Assembly (NCBI GenBank): GCA_015501595.1
Contig: JADNRX010000043.1
Span: 62,001-126,000 of the forward strand
Origin: Hymenopellis radicata
Lineage: Eukaryota; Basidiomycota; Agaricomycetes; Agaricales; Physalacriaceae
Direction: 5' to 3'
DNA: 64,000 nucleotides
A program made the translations under genes and the position numbers. The notes below the pieces were generated by a model. That model was not told the origin of the DNA and made no database searches. It saw only the letters and a program-made list of their open reading frames with translations. Positions 46,940 through 58,287 of this stretch are shown piece after piece. How positions within the stretch are numbered: the first letter of the stretch is position 1; every line of letters begins with the position of its first letter.

Positions 46940-47415
46940 AGAACGAGTCGGCTTGTGGTCGAAAGGAGCGAGGGGTATCGTCCAGCTTGTGGAATAAAAG
47001 TGAGAGGTAACATTAATCGAATCGGCTTGTGGCAATGAATCTACGGCTTGGCTTCCAGCGTCAATCGAGACTCTTGTGGTAAAATTGAAGGCGTCGAGTG
47101 TTGATCCGGTCGTTTATGAAGACAGCGTAATCGAATCGGCTTGTGGTCTCCAGTCGAGTGGGGAGTGGTGTCCTGTGGCGGGAGAAATGCGGGTGCTTCC
47201 CTCGGTAGTCAAGTCGCCGTGGTGAGAAAGGTCGAGAGCGCGGCTTGTAGTAGAAGTAAGGGCCAAGTTCAAACAGGGTAAAACATATTTCATCGAGTCG
47301 GCTGAGGGCATAAAATTCGAGAGGCGGCTTCAAGTGAGTCGGCTTGGGTAGGTCAAATCGTAATCGTCCGAAGACACAACGTTAGTGACACGGGCTTGTG
47401 GTAAAAGGGAGGTGG
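46940..47415. repeat. degenerate repeats of a CGAGTCGGCTTGTGG motif
   Basis: At least eight imperfect copies of CGARTCGGCTTGTGGTMAAA in one orientation, near 46944, 47018, 47066, 47132, 47237, 47294, 47336 and 47389, with irregular 20-100 bp spacing. Some keep only GCTTGTGG. No open frame explains them. Confidence 0.5.
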
Positions 47416-47508
47416 CATCCTTCGAACTTGGCCCTCGACGCCTCTTAGAACGTTAATCAAACAGCACAGCTCGCCAAAGCTTGAGGGAATGACGTACATA
47501 CATTGTTC

Positions 47509-47709
47509 TCAATGGTGAGCCAACTTGACGTCCTCGAAAACCTCATAGCCGACCTTGTTGGGGAAGAAAACAGCACAGAACCTGCATCCCAACTGCATCG
47601 TCAGTAAACAAATCCCATGAAAGGTGGGGGGTGGCGGAAAAAGATGACTGGGCGGCTGAACAAAGGCCTCGCACCTGCCCTCCTTTTCAACAACGGGGTA
47701 ACGGATCAC
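47509..47709 (-). other. possible exon fragment
   Basis: The minus strand reads VIRYPVVEKEGRCEAFV, then after about 100 bases CRFCAVFFPNKVGYEVFEDV. Both look like real coding sequence (GRCEAFV, FFPNKVGYEVFEDV), but I cannot connect them by firm splice sites or name the protein. It may be a small unrecognised gene or a fragment. Confidence 0.25.
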
Positions 47710-48162
47710 CTGCCACCACAGCCATGAACAATGGCAATAACAACAAGGCCTTCTTCTTGTTCTCTAGCAGCTCAATTTGATCTGATTGATGGATCAGCAT
47801 CGATAAGCGCTCTGTGGAGCTGGGTAATGCTTCTGCTGCTATGGTGCCGTTGACATGAGTGATCTACGCTGCATTTTGATGCGCCACATTGACTCAAAGG
47901 GCGGAATGGAGGCAAAAGTTGCCATGTTTTTTTTTTCTCCGGGATTTGTTCGCGATGAGACAGTCCATCTGTGAAACGAATCCGCAGTTAGAAATTAACA
48001 CAAGAACGAAAGGCGTACAGCACCATTTCTTGATTGCCGATCCATTACAAGGCATTCGGGTTCACGCCGTCTCCAATACAGGAATCGCCTCCGCAGTGAG
48101 TCACAGTCAAAATGATCTGATAGAACCGATGTAGAAAACTAAACTCTTACACTACCTACATC

Positions 48163-49512
48163 TCAAGCCCACTTCTTCACATCCTCCACGGTAGGTCCAG
48201 CCGGATCGTCTGACGCCGCCAAATTACACTGATGGAAGGCGCGAACCTGCTCCTTAGTGAACGCACCAACAACACTATGCAACACCCGCGATTATGGAAC
48301 AGAACCAAATCGCGCTCGTGCCAATCGTGAGGGTAGACAAGCTGTACAGGCCAGTATCAATTAGCATCTCAACAAACAGAGAGCATACATTCGACTAACC
48401 TTGGGCGCAATCGCCGGTCGCTGCATCTTATACAACAACTCCCTAACCTCCTTCAAATTCGTGATATGCGCACCATCCGGATAAAGTGCACCCTCCCTGC
48501 TAGCCCCCTCAGGCAGTGCATCCACCAACAACTCCGCAGCACCACACGGATGCACTTGGAAGTGCAGCTCGGCCGTCATAGGATTCTTCCAAACTACAGG
48601 AAGCACCTTGCGCTTCGCCTCCTCCCACGGCGGAAGCTCGCTCAGCGGTAGCTCCAGGCTCTCGGACTCGATACCCAAGCCGGTCGACATTGCATGCGCA
48701 GGCGCCATCCACACGTACGGGTGTGGCGCGTACTTGACTTTGCTCCGCACGGCAAGGCTCTTGAGCTCCTTGGGCAGAATGTCAAACATGGTCTTGCCCG
48801 AGACAAATGCGGTGGTGCCGAGCGGGACGTCGAGCTCGTCGCCTGTGCCATCGTCGTAACGACATGTCTGGCGCGCGCCTTTGGGGACGTTAATGCCGTA
48901 AAGGGTAGTGACTTTGGGTGGTGATAGGTCGTAAAGCGCGGCGTCGATGTGCCAGCGATAGAAACGTGTGATACCTTTGGCTTCTTCCTCTGGCGAGACG
49001 CGGGTTTTGTGGAAGGTGGTGTGAGAGGGGTGTTTGAGCATGGCCTCTGCGAGCCCTTCATGATTATAAACGGTGCCATTCCCAATCAGCTGCACCTGCG
49101 GCACGCGGGGGATCGTCTTGAGATCTGGGTGCAGGATAGATTTCTTGGTGCCCTCCGTCTTGTTGTTGCCGTGGCCATAGTTCTCAGATTCGGGGTCAAA
49201 TGCCTGCACATGAGTGAGTATCGCCGTTATCACTGCTCCTCGTGTGCCGCATGCACGCACCTTGGTCAAGCGTACTGTTGCTCGGGCGATAAGTCGACAT
49301 CGCGGAACAGAAGGGCATCGTGCTGTAGCAAAGTCAGTCAAATGGCTGCGGCTACGCCGACCACGGACCTTGTACAGTGCTTCCTTGACTTGCTCAAACT
49401 CTTCTGGCGTCAAACTGCCTGGATTGACGCCCTTGACTTGGCGCCCGAATGTCGTAAACTTGGCTGCATCCGCAGACGCTGGAAGCGGAAGAGGAATGAG
49501 TTCGATGGCCAT
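48163..49512 (-). pseudogene. xanthine dioxygenase-like 2-oxoglutarate/Fe(II) oxygenase, two apparent frameshifts
   Basis: TauD/TfdA-family enzyme most like fungal XanA, which oxidises xanthine to uric acid with 2-oxoglutarate and Fe(II). From ATG 49512 (MAIELIPLPLPAS) the exons give HDALLFRDVDLSPEQQ, AFDPESENYGHGNNKTEGTK, LIGNGTVYNHEGLAEAM and the iron motif RWHIDAALYDLSPPKVTTLY (HxD). QTCRYDDGTGDELDVPLGTT and PAHAMSTGLGIESESLELP follow. The last exon has LVYPHDWHERDLVLFHNRG, the distal His segment, and the Arg region (VRAFHQCNLAASDDP). Two single-base losses break it: near 49268-49272 (stop after EQQYA) and in a C run at 48285-48287 (before the distal His). All active-site residues remain, so either the gene died recently or the calls are wrong. 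Confidence 0.75.
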
Positions 49513-49689
49513 GGTGGTGGTACTGAAGAGAGATAGATTAAGAGCGCAGACTCGATCAGTCTAACTCGGACGACGGCGATAAGGAAGAGGCCTTACTAAT
49601 CCTGTGACGACACTGACAGCGAAGCCATCAAAACCCGCCACCCAACCCAAAAGCAGCCAACCGCCACCTGCCGCCACTTTTTTATATAC

Positions 49690-49830
49690 TATTCCGTGAC
49701 CGCTGACCGCCGCTAACCCCCCTAACCATAACCGAACCCTTACCGAAACCCTTACCGAGCCCTTACCGAACCCTAACCGACCCCCCGAACCTACCCCGAC
49801 CCGAACCCTTACCTAACTGGGAACCGCCCA
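49690..49830. repeat. telomere-like degenerate C-rich minisatellite
   Basis: A run of imperfect 10-12 bp units such as CCCTTACCGAA, CCCTAACCGA and CCCCTAACCATAACCGAA, C-rich on the plus strand. They mix CCCTAA (the usual fungal telomere unit, C strand) with a CCCTTACCGA variant. It lies just upstream of the xanthine dioxygenase-like gene's start. Confidence 0.65.
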
Positions 49831-49839
49831 ACCGATCCC

Positions 49840-50985
49840 GCAGGTTAACTACGTCATCTTCGTCATCCCGCTCGTCCCTATCGTTATCTCCGTCCTCCGA
49901 GTTAGACTAATCGAGTGTCTGCTGATAGATTATGTTTCGTTTATGACGTCGGAGATCCCTGCATGGACGAGCACATGGCCGATAACTGCATATCCGTATG
50001 GTGCGTCGCCCGCCGCTCGCCTTGGCCAAGCCACGCGCATGTCGCGTCCGTGAAGAGTGGTGATGATAGCATGAAGGAAAGAAATGGGTGAAATCTTTTG
50101 CGTTTTCGAACCTGGGATTAAATCGGCCGAACGGGCCGATGTCTATGACCCAGTTAGGCAGTGAACGCTCCGGGTCTGGCACAGTTTCTGAGGAGCTACA
50201 CTGGAACGTCCTGACACGCCCCTCTAATCCGTAAAGCGGTTCGTCGTCTAGACGCGGCTAAGCTAAATAGAACTGTGGGAAGACCACGAAAATGTGGGTG
50301 CCGGAGAGCACATCGGTCAGCTGGGTTTTATCTTGACTTGAACGCGTAGATAAGTACGACCAAGATTGATGCATATATGATACACATCTGTAGTGATGTC
50401 CAGCAAGTACGGATGAGAATTGATCGTCCTGTTCCCCGTTTACAAAAACATGAAGCCCCGGGTTGGGCGCAGTGAGCCTTTTTTTGTGTTTGGTCACCTC
50501 GACTAAACGGGCTCGCAAACTCCATGAATGCTCGCTGGCGCTCGCAAAGATATCATATACGCGTGCGACAGCAATCCCGTCCCCGCCCCGACTAAAACTG
50601 AATTTTCACTGCCTCAAACCACCATTCAATCTTCCTATTCTCTCTGTGGCTTAGCCGCCATGCATCTCGCTGGCGCTTGCATTCCGTGGGCATCCCACAG
50701 TTCTATTTCGGACATTGCCATCCAGCCGGGACGCCGGGGCCGCTCTCCAGCTGAGCTCGCAGATCGGCCCGATATCCGTCAGCTCCGCTTGTCTTCCACC
50801 TCTAACATTATTGTTGCTCGGCGCTTTCAAACGCGCTCCTCCTAGTCGTTGTGCTCACTCTCATATGACTTTCCCCCTACAGATAAGCGGTGCGTAATCT
50901 GACACGTAACGGCCAGCTCTCCGTCCTCCTCGGCAGTTTCCGTGACTACGAGCGCGTTGCTTCGACTCTGATGGGCACGCAGCAC
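49840..50985. other. intergenic, no supported gene
   Basis: Only short frames. A palindrome (TCGGCCGAACGGGCCGA) is near 50121-50137, and a TTCGAACC string near 50104 does not belong to a tRNA fold. Frames at 50528-50845 and 50715-50897 may be the leader of the next gene. Confidence 0.3.
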
Positions 50986-50989
50986 AGCT

Positions 50990-53265
50990 ATGAACCCTTT
51001 GCCCATGGACGAGTTGGACCTTCGCATCGCCAGCAATGGATTCGGACGACGCCTGCTGTTCAATGTCAGGACACGCGGCGTCTTGCTTAGGGCCACAATC
51101 GTTTTGTGCGTCATGGCCTCAGTATTGCTCTGCTTTTGGGATTTGCAGTATTACTATGATTGGGATTTGAGGTATTACTATCTGATCATGGTGTTGCCCA
51201 TATTCGGAGGAACGGCTCTGTTACAATTGCTGAGGTGCATTATGTTGATTGTTGAAGACACACCCTCTTGTTGACGCCCCCTTTTATAGCGCATTCAGGC
51301 TCAAAGTCGTGCTGGGGTTTGTCGATGTCGTTCTTTTACTCGGCCAGCTGGGCGTAGGTGGGTAGAGAAACGTATCTGTCCACACTTACGAAAGACATTC
51401 GCACAGTGATTTTCTGGATTGCTTGCTGGTTATCCTATTTCTCAGATATGGTTGTGCATCCCACTGTCACGTCGGTTGCCGTGTAACGGCAGTTCTTCTC
51501 TTCCTGCAATGCATCTGCAGAATTGGAGCTATTATTTCGACAAAAGGTCGAAATCTTTGGGTGCCGTTTGACATCCAACTGGGCACACCATTCTCCCAGC
51601 GCCGAAAGACGTTGTACATTCTGGTTGGGGCGTTTATCTGGCGTAGGCTATTCAGGTACGCCTTCCTTGTATCGCGCTTGTTTCGTCACTAAGTTTCATG
51701 GGTTTCCAGGCGCGAATCCAACGTTATTAGGATTCTTCGCGGGTGTTTTGCAACCATTATCCTGGCAATGTTTATCTTCTTTGCATACACAAATGTCCTA
51801 TCTTACCCTCTTTCGGAACTCCGTTCTGGTGTTCGTGTGAAGACTTTTCGGATGGCGCTTCTGAATGATATTGTCGATCAGATAGATGCTCCAACGTGGA
51901 ATATCTTTGTTGTGGTGAATTGGGATGTGAGTCTTGCTCTCTGGTACTTACGTTAACTCTAAAAAGCCCCTTGCGGTAGCCCCTTGACAAGACTACGCAA
52001 CAAGTTGATAGCCAACAGCCTAGAATTCAGCGAAGCAGTGCAAGTACATTCGCTGCCCAACCTTAGGGATGGGAGGATGCTGAAATGCAGGAATGTCGTC
52101 GGAAATCAGGATCCTGCGTTGTTCACTCGCAGCAAGTTCACTGTTCCACCCATTCTCCATTTAGATGGATCTTCAAAGTTGTATGTCCTCCTGGCGACGA
52201 CTCCGATGACAATCCGTTCATGAAATGTGAGTGACCAGTCAAGGGCTTCTTGCGTAATGAGCTCATATAACCCCTCAGCGTTCTTCCTTTACCAGCCAGA
52301 ATATACACCAGACCTCCTCGTCAGCGTTAACTTCACCTCTCTTGGCATCTTGTCGAAGAACGCCACGGGTGATCCTAACTCATATATCCTAGGCAGGGAA
52401 ACTTCATACAGCACAGTTTCCGTCATGGCAGGACTGTCGAAGGGTACCGCCGATGTCCTTACCAACGCGCAAGCGGCAGTCTTGTTACCGAACGAGCATC
52501 TCCTCAGCGGAGTAGACGCCCATGTTCGTCAGCGATTCACAGAAGCGGGTACCGCCACTCTTGGACTTTCGAGTCTTAACAGGGTGTGTACTAGCGGGCC
52601 TCCTACCACTTCTAATCGTTCTGAGCTCAATTTACAGTTGCGAACATTTTTTGTGGCAGACCTCGTCGGTCTAAGGCCAATCCCTCGTTGGCCATCCCCC
52701 GAGATAACAATACTGGGTCCCTATACCTATACAAGCAGGTACACCAGACTGAGGACTGGACCATTGTGACGGACTATAGAGAAGATTCTGTCTTGAGTGG
52801 GCTATCGCAAGTCGGCGGTTTCTGGACCTTCATCAACGGACTTTTCGTTTTCATATTTGGCAGTCGACTCGTGATGATATTCTTTGGTAGGCCTCGCGCT
52901 TTCGGCATTCCAAATAGATGCTCATTGTCCTGGTAGGCGTGAAGCCACTCTCGACGTTCGGACTCGTTCATAGCTTCAGCCGAGTGGACCTCGGCGATTC
53001 ATACCCACGCATCTTATCTGAAGGCGATCTGCCCGAGGCGCAGCGGGGTTTAGTCGCGTTCATGCGCGAGCATATGGTTGATTTAGGTTCTGTCAAGGGG
53101 CTCGACGACGTCGAGTCGCGAGGAGAGCGCGATATAGAGATGGAGGAGCAAATGATACCTTCGAGTTACCTGGAGGAAGAGCTTCGTCGACGGACTCCTT
53201 GTCCCATGTGCTACCGCTACACCATAGCGCCTATCACCCTCTCCGACATCATTGGATGTCATTGA
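50990..53265 (+). CDS. large fungal multi-span membrane protein, unknown function
   Basis: Exon series beginning near 50990 (MNPLPMDELDLRIASN). Hydrophobic helices follow in GVLLRATIVLCVMASVLLCF, LIMVLPIFGGTALLQLL, VVLGFVDVVLLLGQLG and ATIILAMFIFFAYTNVL, then IDAPTWNIFVVVNWD. A luminal or extracellular region holds YQPEYTPDLLVSVNFTSLG and several N-glycosylation sequons (NFT, NAT). The end has QTEDWTIVTDYREDSVLSGL, SQVGGFWTFINGLFVFIFGS and LVMIFFGRP, then FGLVHSF and an acidic cytosolic tail (VESRGERDIEMEEQ). The EDW-DY-S-L-GGFWTF-G pattern recurs in large hypothetical proteins of Agaricomycetes, with no known role. Exon borders around 51280-51700 and 51960-52230 are uncertain. Confidence 0.55.
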
Positions 53266-53319
53266 AAACGGCCCATTGACTGTATACCAATTTGTACATG
53301 CACGTTCTGTACTGAATTC

Positions 53320-54046
53320 TCATGCCTTCGCACCAACCTCCTGCACCTTTGCTTGCATCACGTTGATGAGGGATCCCATATTCTCCTGCTTTTTGGCTAT
53401 GGCCTCCTCCAGAGCAGAAATGTTCGTGTTGAGGTACGTGATCTTGGCGTTATAGTGGGCCGTGGCTTGAGGAAGCGTCTAGAGAAGAGGTAAGTAAGGG
53501 GACGTGGGGTGGGGAGGATGGAAGGAAGACATCGGGATCACAGGCGATGAGGTGACGGAGGCGTACTGAGACGGCTTGTCGATGGATGATAATGACAATT
53601 AAGGACGCACCTTCTTCACATAATAGCCCGTCCCTACGTCCACAATTACGCTCTCCGCATCTGTAATCTTTCCCGGCACATACAACGAGTTCGTTAACGG
53701 TACCAAGACTGGTTTCGATTGACCTGTTGAGCATCAGTAATAGGCTCTGACACGCGACTCGAACAAAGCTCACCGCCTTTTAGCTCCCTGACACACTCTA
53801 TACAATTTCTGAACTTTGCCTGTACTGCCTTGAGCTGTTGGAACGACGACGTGAGGTGTGTAAGCTCCTGTAGCAAATGTCAGTCAATCCGTTCACAGAA
53901 GATCTAACATGAACAGTGGGACGATAACGCGGGGGAAAACGAGAAGGACACCGAAAATGAGAACACACCTCATCCAACTGTTTTCTAACGTCTGCCAACT
54001 GCGCGAGATCCAAATCCGTAAGATTGACTTGTTGTGGGCCCGACAT
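53320..54046 (-). CDS. GIM5: prefoldin subunit 5
   Basis: Alpha-type subunit of the cytosolic prefoldin hexamer, which passes nascent actin and tubulin to the CCT chaperonin. Four exons: [20 protein letters not shown] to [25 protein letters not shown] to [29 protein letters not shown] to [11 protein letters not shown]; then [20 protein letters not shown] to QEVGAKA and the stop at 53320. The layout is coiled coil, two beta hairpins ([25 protein letters not shown]), coiled coil, about 150 residues, which is the usual length. The ATG at 54046 starts the conserved MSGPQQ. Intact. Confidence 0.92.
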
Positions 54047-55215
54047 CCTTATGAATCCAGATGCTATATGACAGCGCGTTTCCTGCAAGAATTTACGCAG
54101 TGATGAATCGAATGGTCCTGGTCGTCGCGATTCAAGATCAAAATGACTCTTTAGGATAGTGACTAATTAGGATATTTCCTGCGGCGAATGCCGCGTCGAT
54201 CTTTGCTTTCAACCCTCATGTTCTGACTCTCGAGTGTCTTCCCTGTCTTTATCTTATACCACCAATGTCAAGGGCGAAACATGCTGGTCGGAGTAAACGA
54301 ATACGCGCCACCGGAAAAGCTACGACTAGGTCTTGAATCCGCGACGTACAAAAGATCTATCGACTGCCTTGGGCCTCGGATCCGTGACTTTTTACCAGAA
54401 TCTAACTTTCAGCCTTTAAGACGGGCCAGAATAGCCAGAGTCCTCGGGAGTTTCTCGAATGCCTCGACGACCTTTGTCTGCATGCGTATGTTTCCTTGAC
54501 TGTTTCGACTTGAATTGCTGCGGGTATGCGTTCCCTCATGACAACACTACGGGCTTATGTGGGCCGGGCGCTTAGATTCGTGGACAGGCACGATGGACTG
54601 TGATTGCGGCTCAGTCGCTTTTGAAGTTCGACTTCGTTCTTAATTGATAGCGCGAGGACATTTCATGACTTCCACCATTTACACTTCCACTCTGACGCCA
54701 TTCAGACCTGAAGAGGCTCGTCTTAGAGTCTTTCCGGAAGAATATCACGTACTTTCAGGCTCTTAATGCTCCTGTCGTGCTATCTGGTCACTACGCAAAC
54801 TCGATCGAAAGATTGATCTCATGACACTGAGATGGCATAGTGCCTAAAATAATGCGTGGGCGATGACCAGAACTCGTTGTGTGCGTAAAACTTACTCCTA
54901 CTTCTCGCTTGAAAGAAACCCGGTTCCATTCATTCTGTTTTCTTGTATGCACGTCTTTGTAGTGGCTCGTTCTCGTTAATGCTAGTGTCTGTCCGTGGAG
55001 ACCGTCGCCGTTGTGCAACGTCGTCCTTCGGATTTTGCGGTATGTTTGCGTTCCGCCAGTGATGATAGAAGATGCTGGATGACTCTTTGTGACACGCTTG
55101 GTGTATTAGTAAATTAGAGGCTGTATTATACTATGCAAAGTAACAGAAACATTAGGTACCAAGAATCTATCTACGGCCTTGATTATGTACATTATATCGC
55201 TCGCGTCCGTTACCG
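54047..55215. other. intergenic, no supported gene
   Basis: About 1.2 kb with short unconvincing frames on both strands (for example 54281-54499 plus). Contains the 5' flank of the prefoldin gene and the 3' flank of the GST gene. No domain recognised. Confidence 0.35.
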
Positions 55216-56030
55216 TCAGAACACATCCATATACGGCTCACACCTCCCCTTCAACCTGGCCCACCTCCCCCCATTCCATTCACTGACCCTCTCCCAGCCC
55301 TCCCTTGGGACCATCCTCTCCATCCACACCAACACCGCACACACCGCGAAATCCGCATACGACACCTCAGCCCCCATCACCACCACGCCGTCCCCGGCCC
55401 CATCTCCCGCATTCTTATCCAACACCCGTGCCAAAAAGTCGAACTGCTCCTTCACCTCTCTCCACGCCCCCTCCAAATTGACGTCCACCCCATCTCGAAG
55501 AGGTCTACCGCTATGCGACGGGATGTTTTGATGCGAGAGCGGGACAAGGATAGGGAGGAGAGGGCGGACGAAAACTTCCTGGATGTAGTGCACGAACATG
55601 GTTTGCATCGCGCGGCTGCCTTCCGGGAAAACAGGACGCGCTGGGTACGTTGTCTCGAGATACTCTGCGATCGTGTTGGGGTTAGAGAATATCTGTGGCG
55701 TATGGCCAGTGGGGTCGACGATGACGGGCAATGTGTAGATGGGCGTGCCGTTGGCGCGCGTACCGCTTGGAGGCGCGTTCATCGCGCGGAGCGTGGCTTC
55801 GATTTGGGGAAACTCGACCCAGACGGTGCGGTACCGCAGGCGCTTATAATTGAGGATGAACCTGAGGCTGTCGATGAGCATCGGCTAGCGAGAGAGAGGT
55901 GATAATGCACTCGCCTTATTCTCCAGATATTGGGTGCCCAAGGCAGCGACGTCTGGCCTGGCGTGTCGTACAAGAGAATCGTCGGTGGCCCACTATTGTG
56001 GCTACGACTGTAGGACGAATGATGAGACAT
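55216..56030 (-). CDS. glutathione S-transferase, fungal etherase-related type
   Basis: Cytosolic GST, likely conjugating or deglutathionylating aromatic compounds. From ATG 56030 (MSHHSSYSRSHNSG) the thioredoxin-like domain has LYDTPGQTSLPWAPNIWRIR, FILNYKRLRYRTVWVEFPQI, TLPVIVDPTGHTPQIFSNPN (cis-Pro in LPVI) and TIAEYLETTYPARPVFP. The helical C-terminal domain follows (MQTMFVHYIQEVFVRPLLP to YADFAVCAVLVWMERM) and ends EPYMDVF. The APN-W-R-R-LNYK pattern fits the LigE/etherase-related fungal class (GSTFuA-like). One intron (55862-55914) uses a GC donor (AATAAG/GCGAGT) and restores the conserved frame exactly. About 250 residues, intact. The subclass is a tentative reading. Confidence 0.82.
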
Positions 56031-57131
56031 GGTAATACAAGTTGAATTGAACAGAAGAGAATCTCACCAAGGGCTTTTATATCCCCAATCCTAGTACACT
56101 CACGAGTCACGGAAAATATGCGGGAACTTGGAGTTAGCCAGCCAGAGTCAACCAGCGCCCCGTCCATTCCCAGTGCAGCCCCATAAGGCGTCACCTCTGT
56201 ATAGAGATGCGTAGAACGTAGTCTAGCTCCCGCTTCCATGTCGGCAAGATGCTAAGAGAGTCATAGCGGTGCATGCAGAAGACGTACGGTAGATCAATAG
56301 CTGGCGAGTCAGTTTCATGTAAGCTGTAGATCCAAGGGTACACAGCGCTTCGCTGGCGCTAATCTTTCTCCTTTATGTAACACGTCCAGCGCTCGTATAC
56401 CGAGCGGGGATTTTTGGGCAGTGCTTCCCGTCTTGCGGCCATGATGATCCTGGGCGCATACAAAAAGAGTAGAAGCCCATTGATACGCGGAGGAAGGTAA
56501 AACGGGTTACGAGATAGAGGGCTGAGAGTCATTGGGCGTCTTTTATATGCACAGACCAAGTGAGATAGTCTGCAAGTTTGCAATTTTATAGCTTAGCGGG
56601 GGAGATAGCAGTAATCACGGCAGTTTGACTTGGAGTATGGAGAATCGGTGTACAGGCGGGCAGTTCCGGGACGCCACAGAAGGGGATGGATTGACCCAGG
56701 CACATAAGCTCGTTGATTCAAGCTCCATGGAGTTGCAAGAGGTATGAGACTCCATATACAAGCATTGCCGCAGTTCCAGAGTAAGTAACGCAGTCCACGC
56801 CAACTGAGTTGAGAGGAAACTTGAACTCGACCTAGTTAGGAACAGGTGTTTTGGTCAGAACATCAGCGCAGCGACCATGCCGGAGGAGACCAGTAGGGTA
56901 GTTCGACCACGGATAGCGATTTCAGCTCGTTTGAAAGCATCAACTAGCAATAATGACAGCGATAGTACTTGGTCAAGCGAATCATCAACATTTGCTGGTT
57001 CGGTTCTCGGACCGAGTGCGTCGGAGTTTGAATGTGGGTTGTCGCCTGCTGCGGCTGCTGTGCATGTCTGGTATCTTCCATCACTTGACTCCACAACCGA
57101 CTTTTATTTTCCCACTGTTCAACACCCCAGA
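56031..57131. other. intergenic, no supported gene
   Basis: Short frames only (for example 56359-56583 minus, 56877-57130 plus). It includes the promoters of the divergent GST (minus) and small membrane protein (plus) genes. Confidence 0.35.
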
Positions 57132-57964
57132 ATGAGGGTTTCTGCAAGTCTACTATCGCTGCTCTGCGCGGCAGGAATTGGTGAGTTTCCTTGCCAATTT
57201 GTTTCAAATAAGTAGCTAACATACTTAATCAGCCAGCGCCGCCCCAATGCGCATCGTCGTAGTCTCAGAGGCCATCCAATACAAGGGCGTCTCGAGTTCA
57301 GGCCAAGAGATCAAGGCGAACATCTTGCCTGTCGTCTCTAGCGACAACGCCCGCGGCATGAGACGCCCATGCACCATGTCTAAAGGCAAAGGCTTCTCCA
57401 TCTCTGCAGCCTTCCGCCAGGCTCTCGGTTTGGACTCTGCGTCCAAGCAGAATACCGGCCCCGCCGTCTTCGGCTCCCCCGTCGGCGTCTCCTTTGATCC
57501 CAGACGTACGAGGGACACACCAAAGGTGGCGACCGCATCAAGATCCTCGCGCCTCCTCACCACCACCCTCGCCCCTACCACATGTACCGTCACGATGAGC
57601 CTGTCATGGCCCGCATCCACAGGGCCCTTATGATGCTCGGCCCATGGGAAGGACGTATCGTTGCTTTTGTTCTCGGTAGGTTACCATGGTCTCGCAGCAG
57701 TGATCTCGCACGCTAACAGTTATATTTATAGGATGTGGCTTGGGTGTTCTCCTCCGCATCGTCTACGTCGCCATCCTCCTCACCTATCGCGCTATTACCC
57801 ACCAGTCTGATAACCAGGAGGAAGAGGAGTACCTCGTCCCGCCACCCGTCGTCAACTATCAGTACATCGACGAGAAGCAGCCCGTGCTTTTTGAAGTTGC
57901 TCCTGACTATGATGAGTATGAGGAGGTCGTCGAGGTTCACCGCCAACAGGACGCGAAGAACTAG
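57132..57964 (+). CDS. small secretory-pathway single-pass membrane protein, unknown
   Basis: The start MRVSASLLSLLCAAGI (signal peptide) is followed by an intron and ASAAPMRIVVVSEAIQYKG. The ectodomain ends in a His-rich segment (APPHHHPRPYHMYRHDEP), then RIHRALMMLGPWEGRIVAFV. A transmembrane helix follows (GCGLGVLLRIVYVAILLTYR), and an acidic cytosolic tail (EEEEYLVPPPVVNYQYIDE) ends at 57964. The frame before the His-rich part can be joined by a 38-nt intron ending at GATCCCAG near 57506; otherwise there is a frameshift there. The HHH-RIHRALM-LGPWEGR-AFVLGCG pattern recurs in Agaricomycete hypothetical proteins. Function unknown. Confidence 0.6.
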
Positions 57965-58287
57965 ATCAGGATAAGACGTTTCACATTCAACATTGTAACT
58001 CCCATTCGCCGTACGTACGTGCGATCGTTCATAATGGACTCTTTCATGTATAGTGATACACTTACTGCTGAATAATTAGTTCTATCTACAAGTGCTTCTG
58101 ATGCTGATGACAATTTGACATTGTTCTTTCAAAGACTTGCCAAGGCAGTACAATGGGAAAGGGTTTCCTCCCGTCAAAGGATAAAGGAACCCTCTAGAAC
58201 CTGGGACATGAACAAAGAGAATGGAGTGAGTATTAAGTGAGCTCTACAGGTTTCTGTTCTTACCATAACTTCCCACTCTTCATCAGG

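Noticed and set aside
46944..47410. CRISPR-like array from the CGGCTTGTGG repeats
   Set aside because: Repeats are short, imperfect and irregularly spaced, and the genome is eukaryotic.
50095..50150. TTCGAACC-like box resembling a tRNA T arm
   Set aside because: No acceptor, D or anticodon stems can be formed around it on either strand.
49907..50182. Minus-strand frame with WVIDIGPFGRFNPRF
   Set aside because: Looked like a domain at first sight, but no flanking exons or known motif support it.
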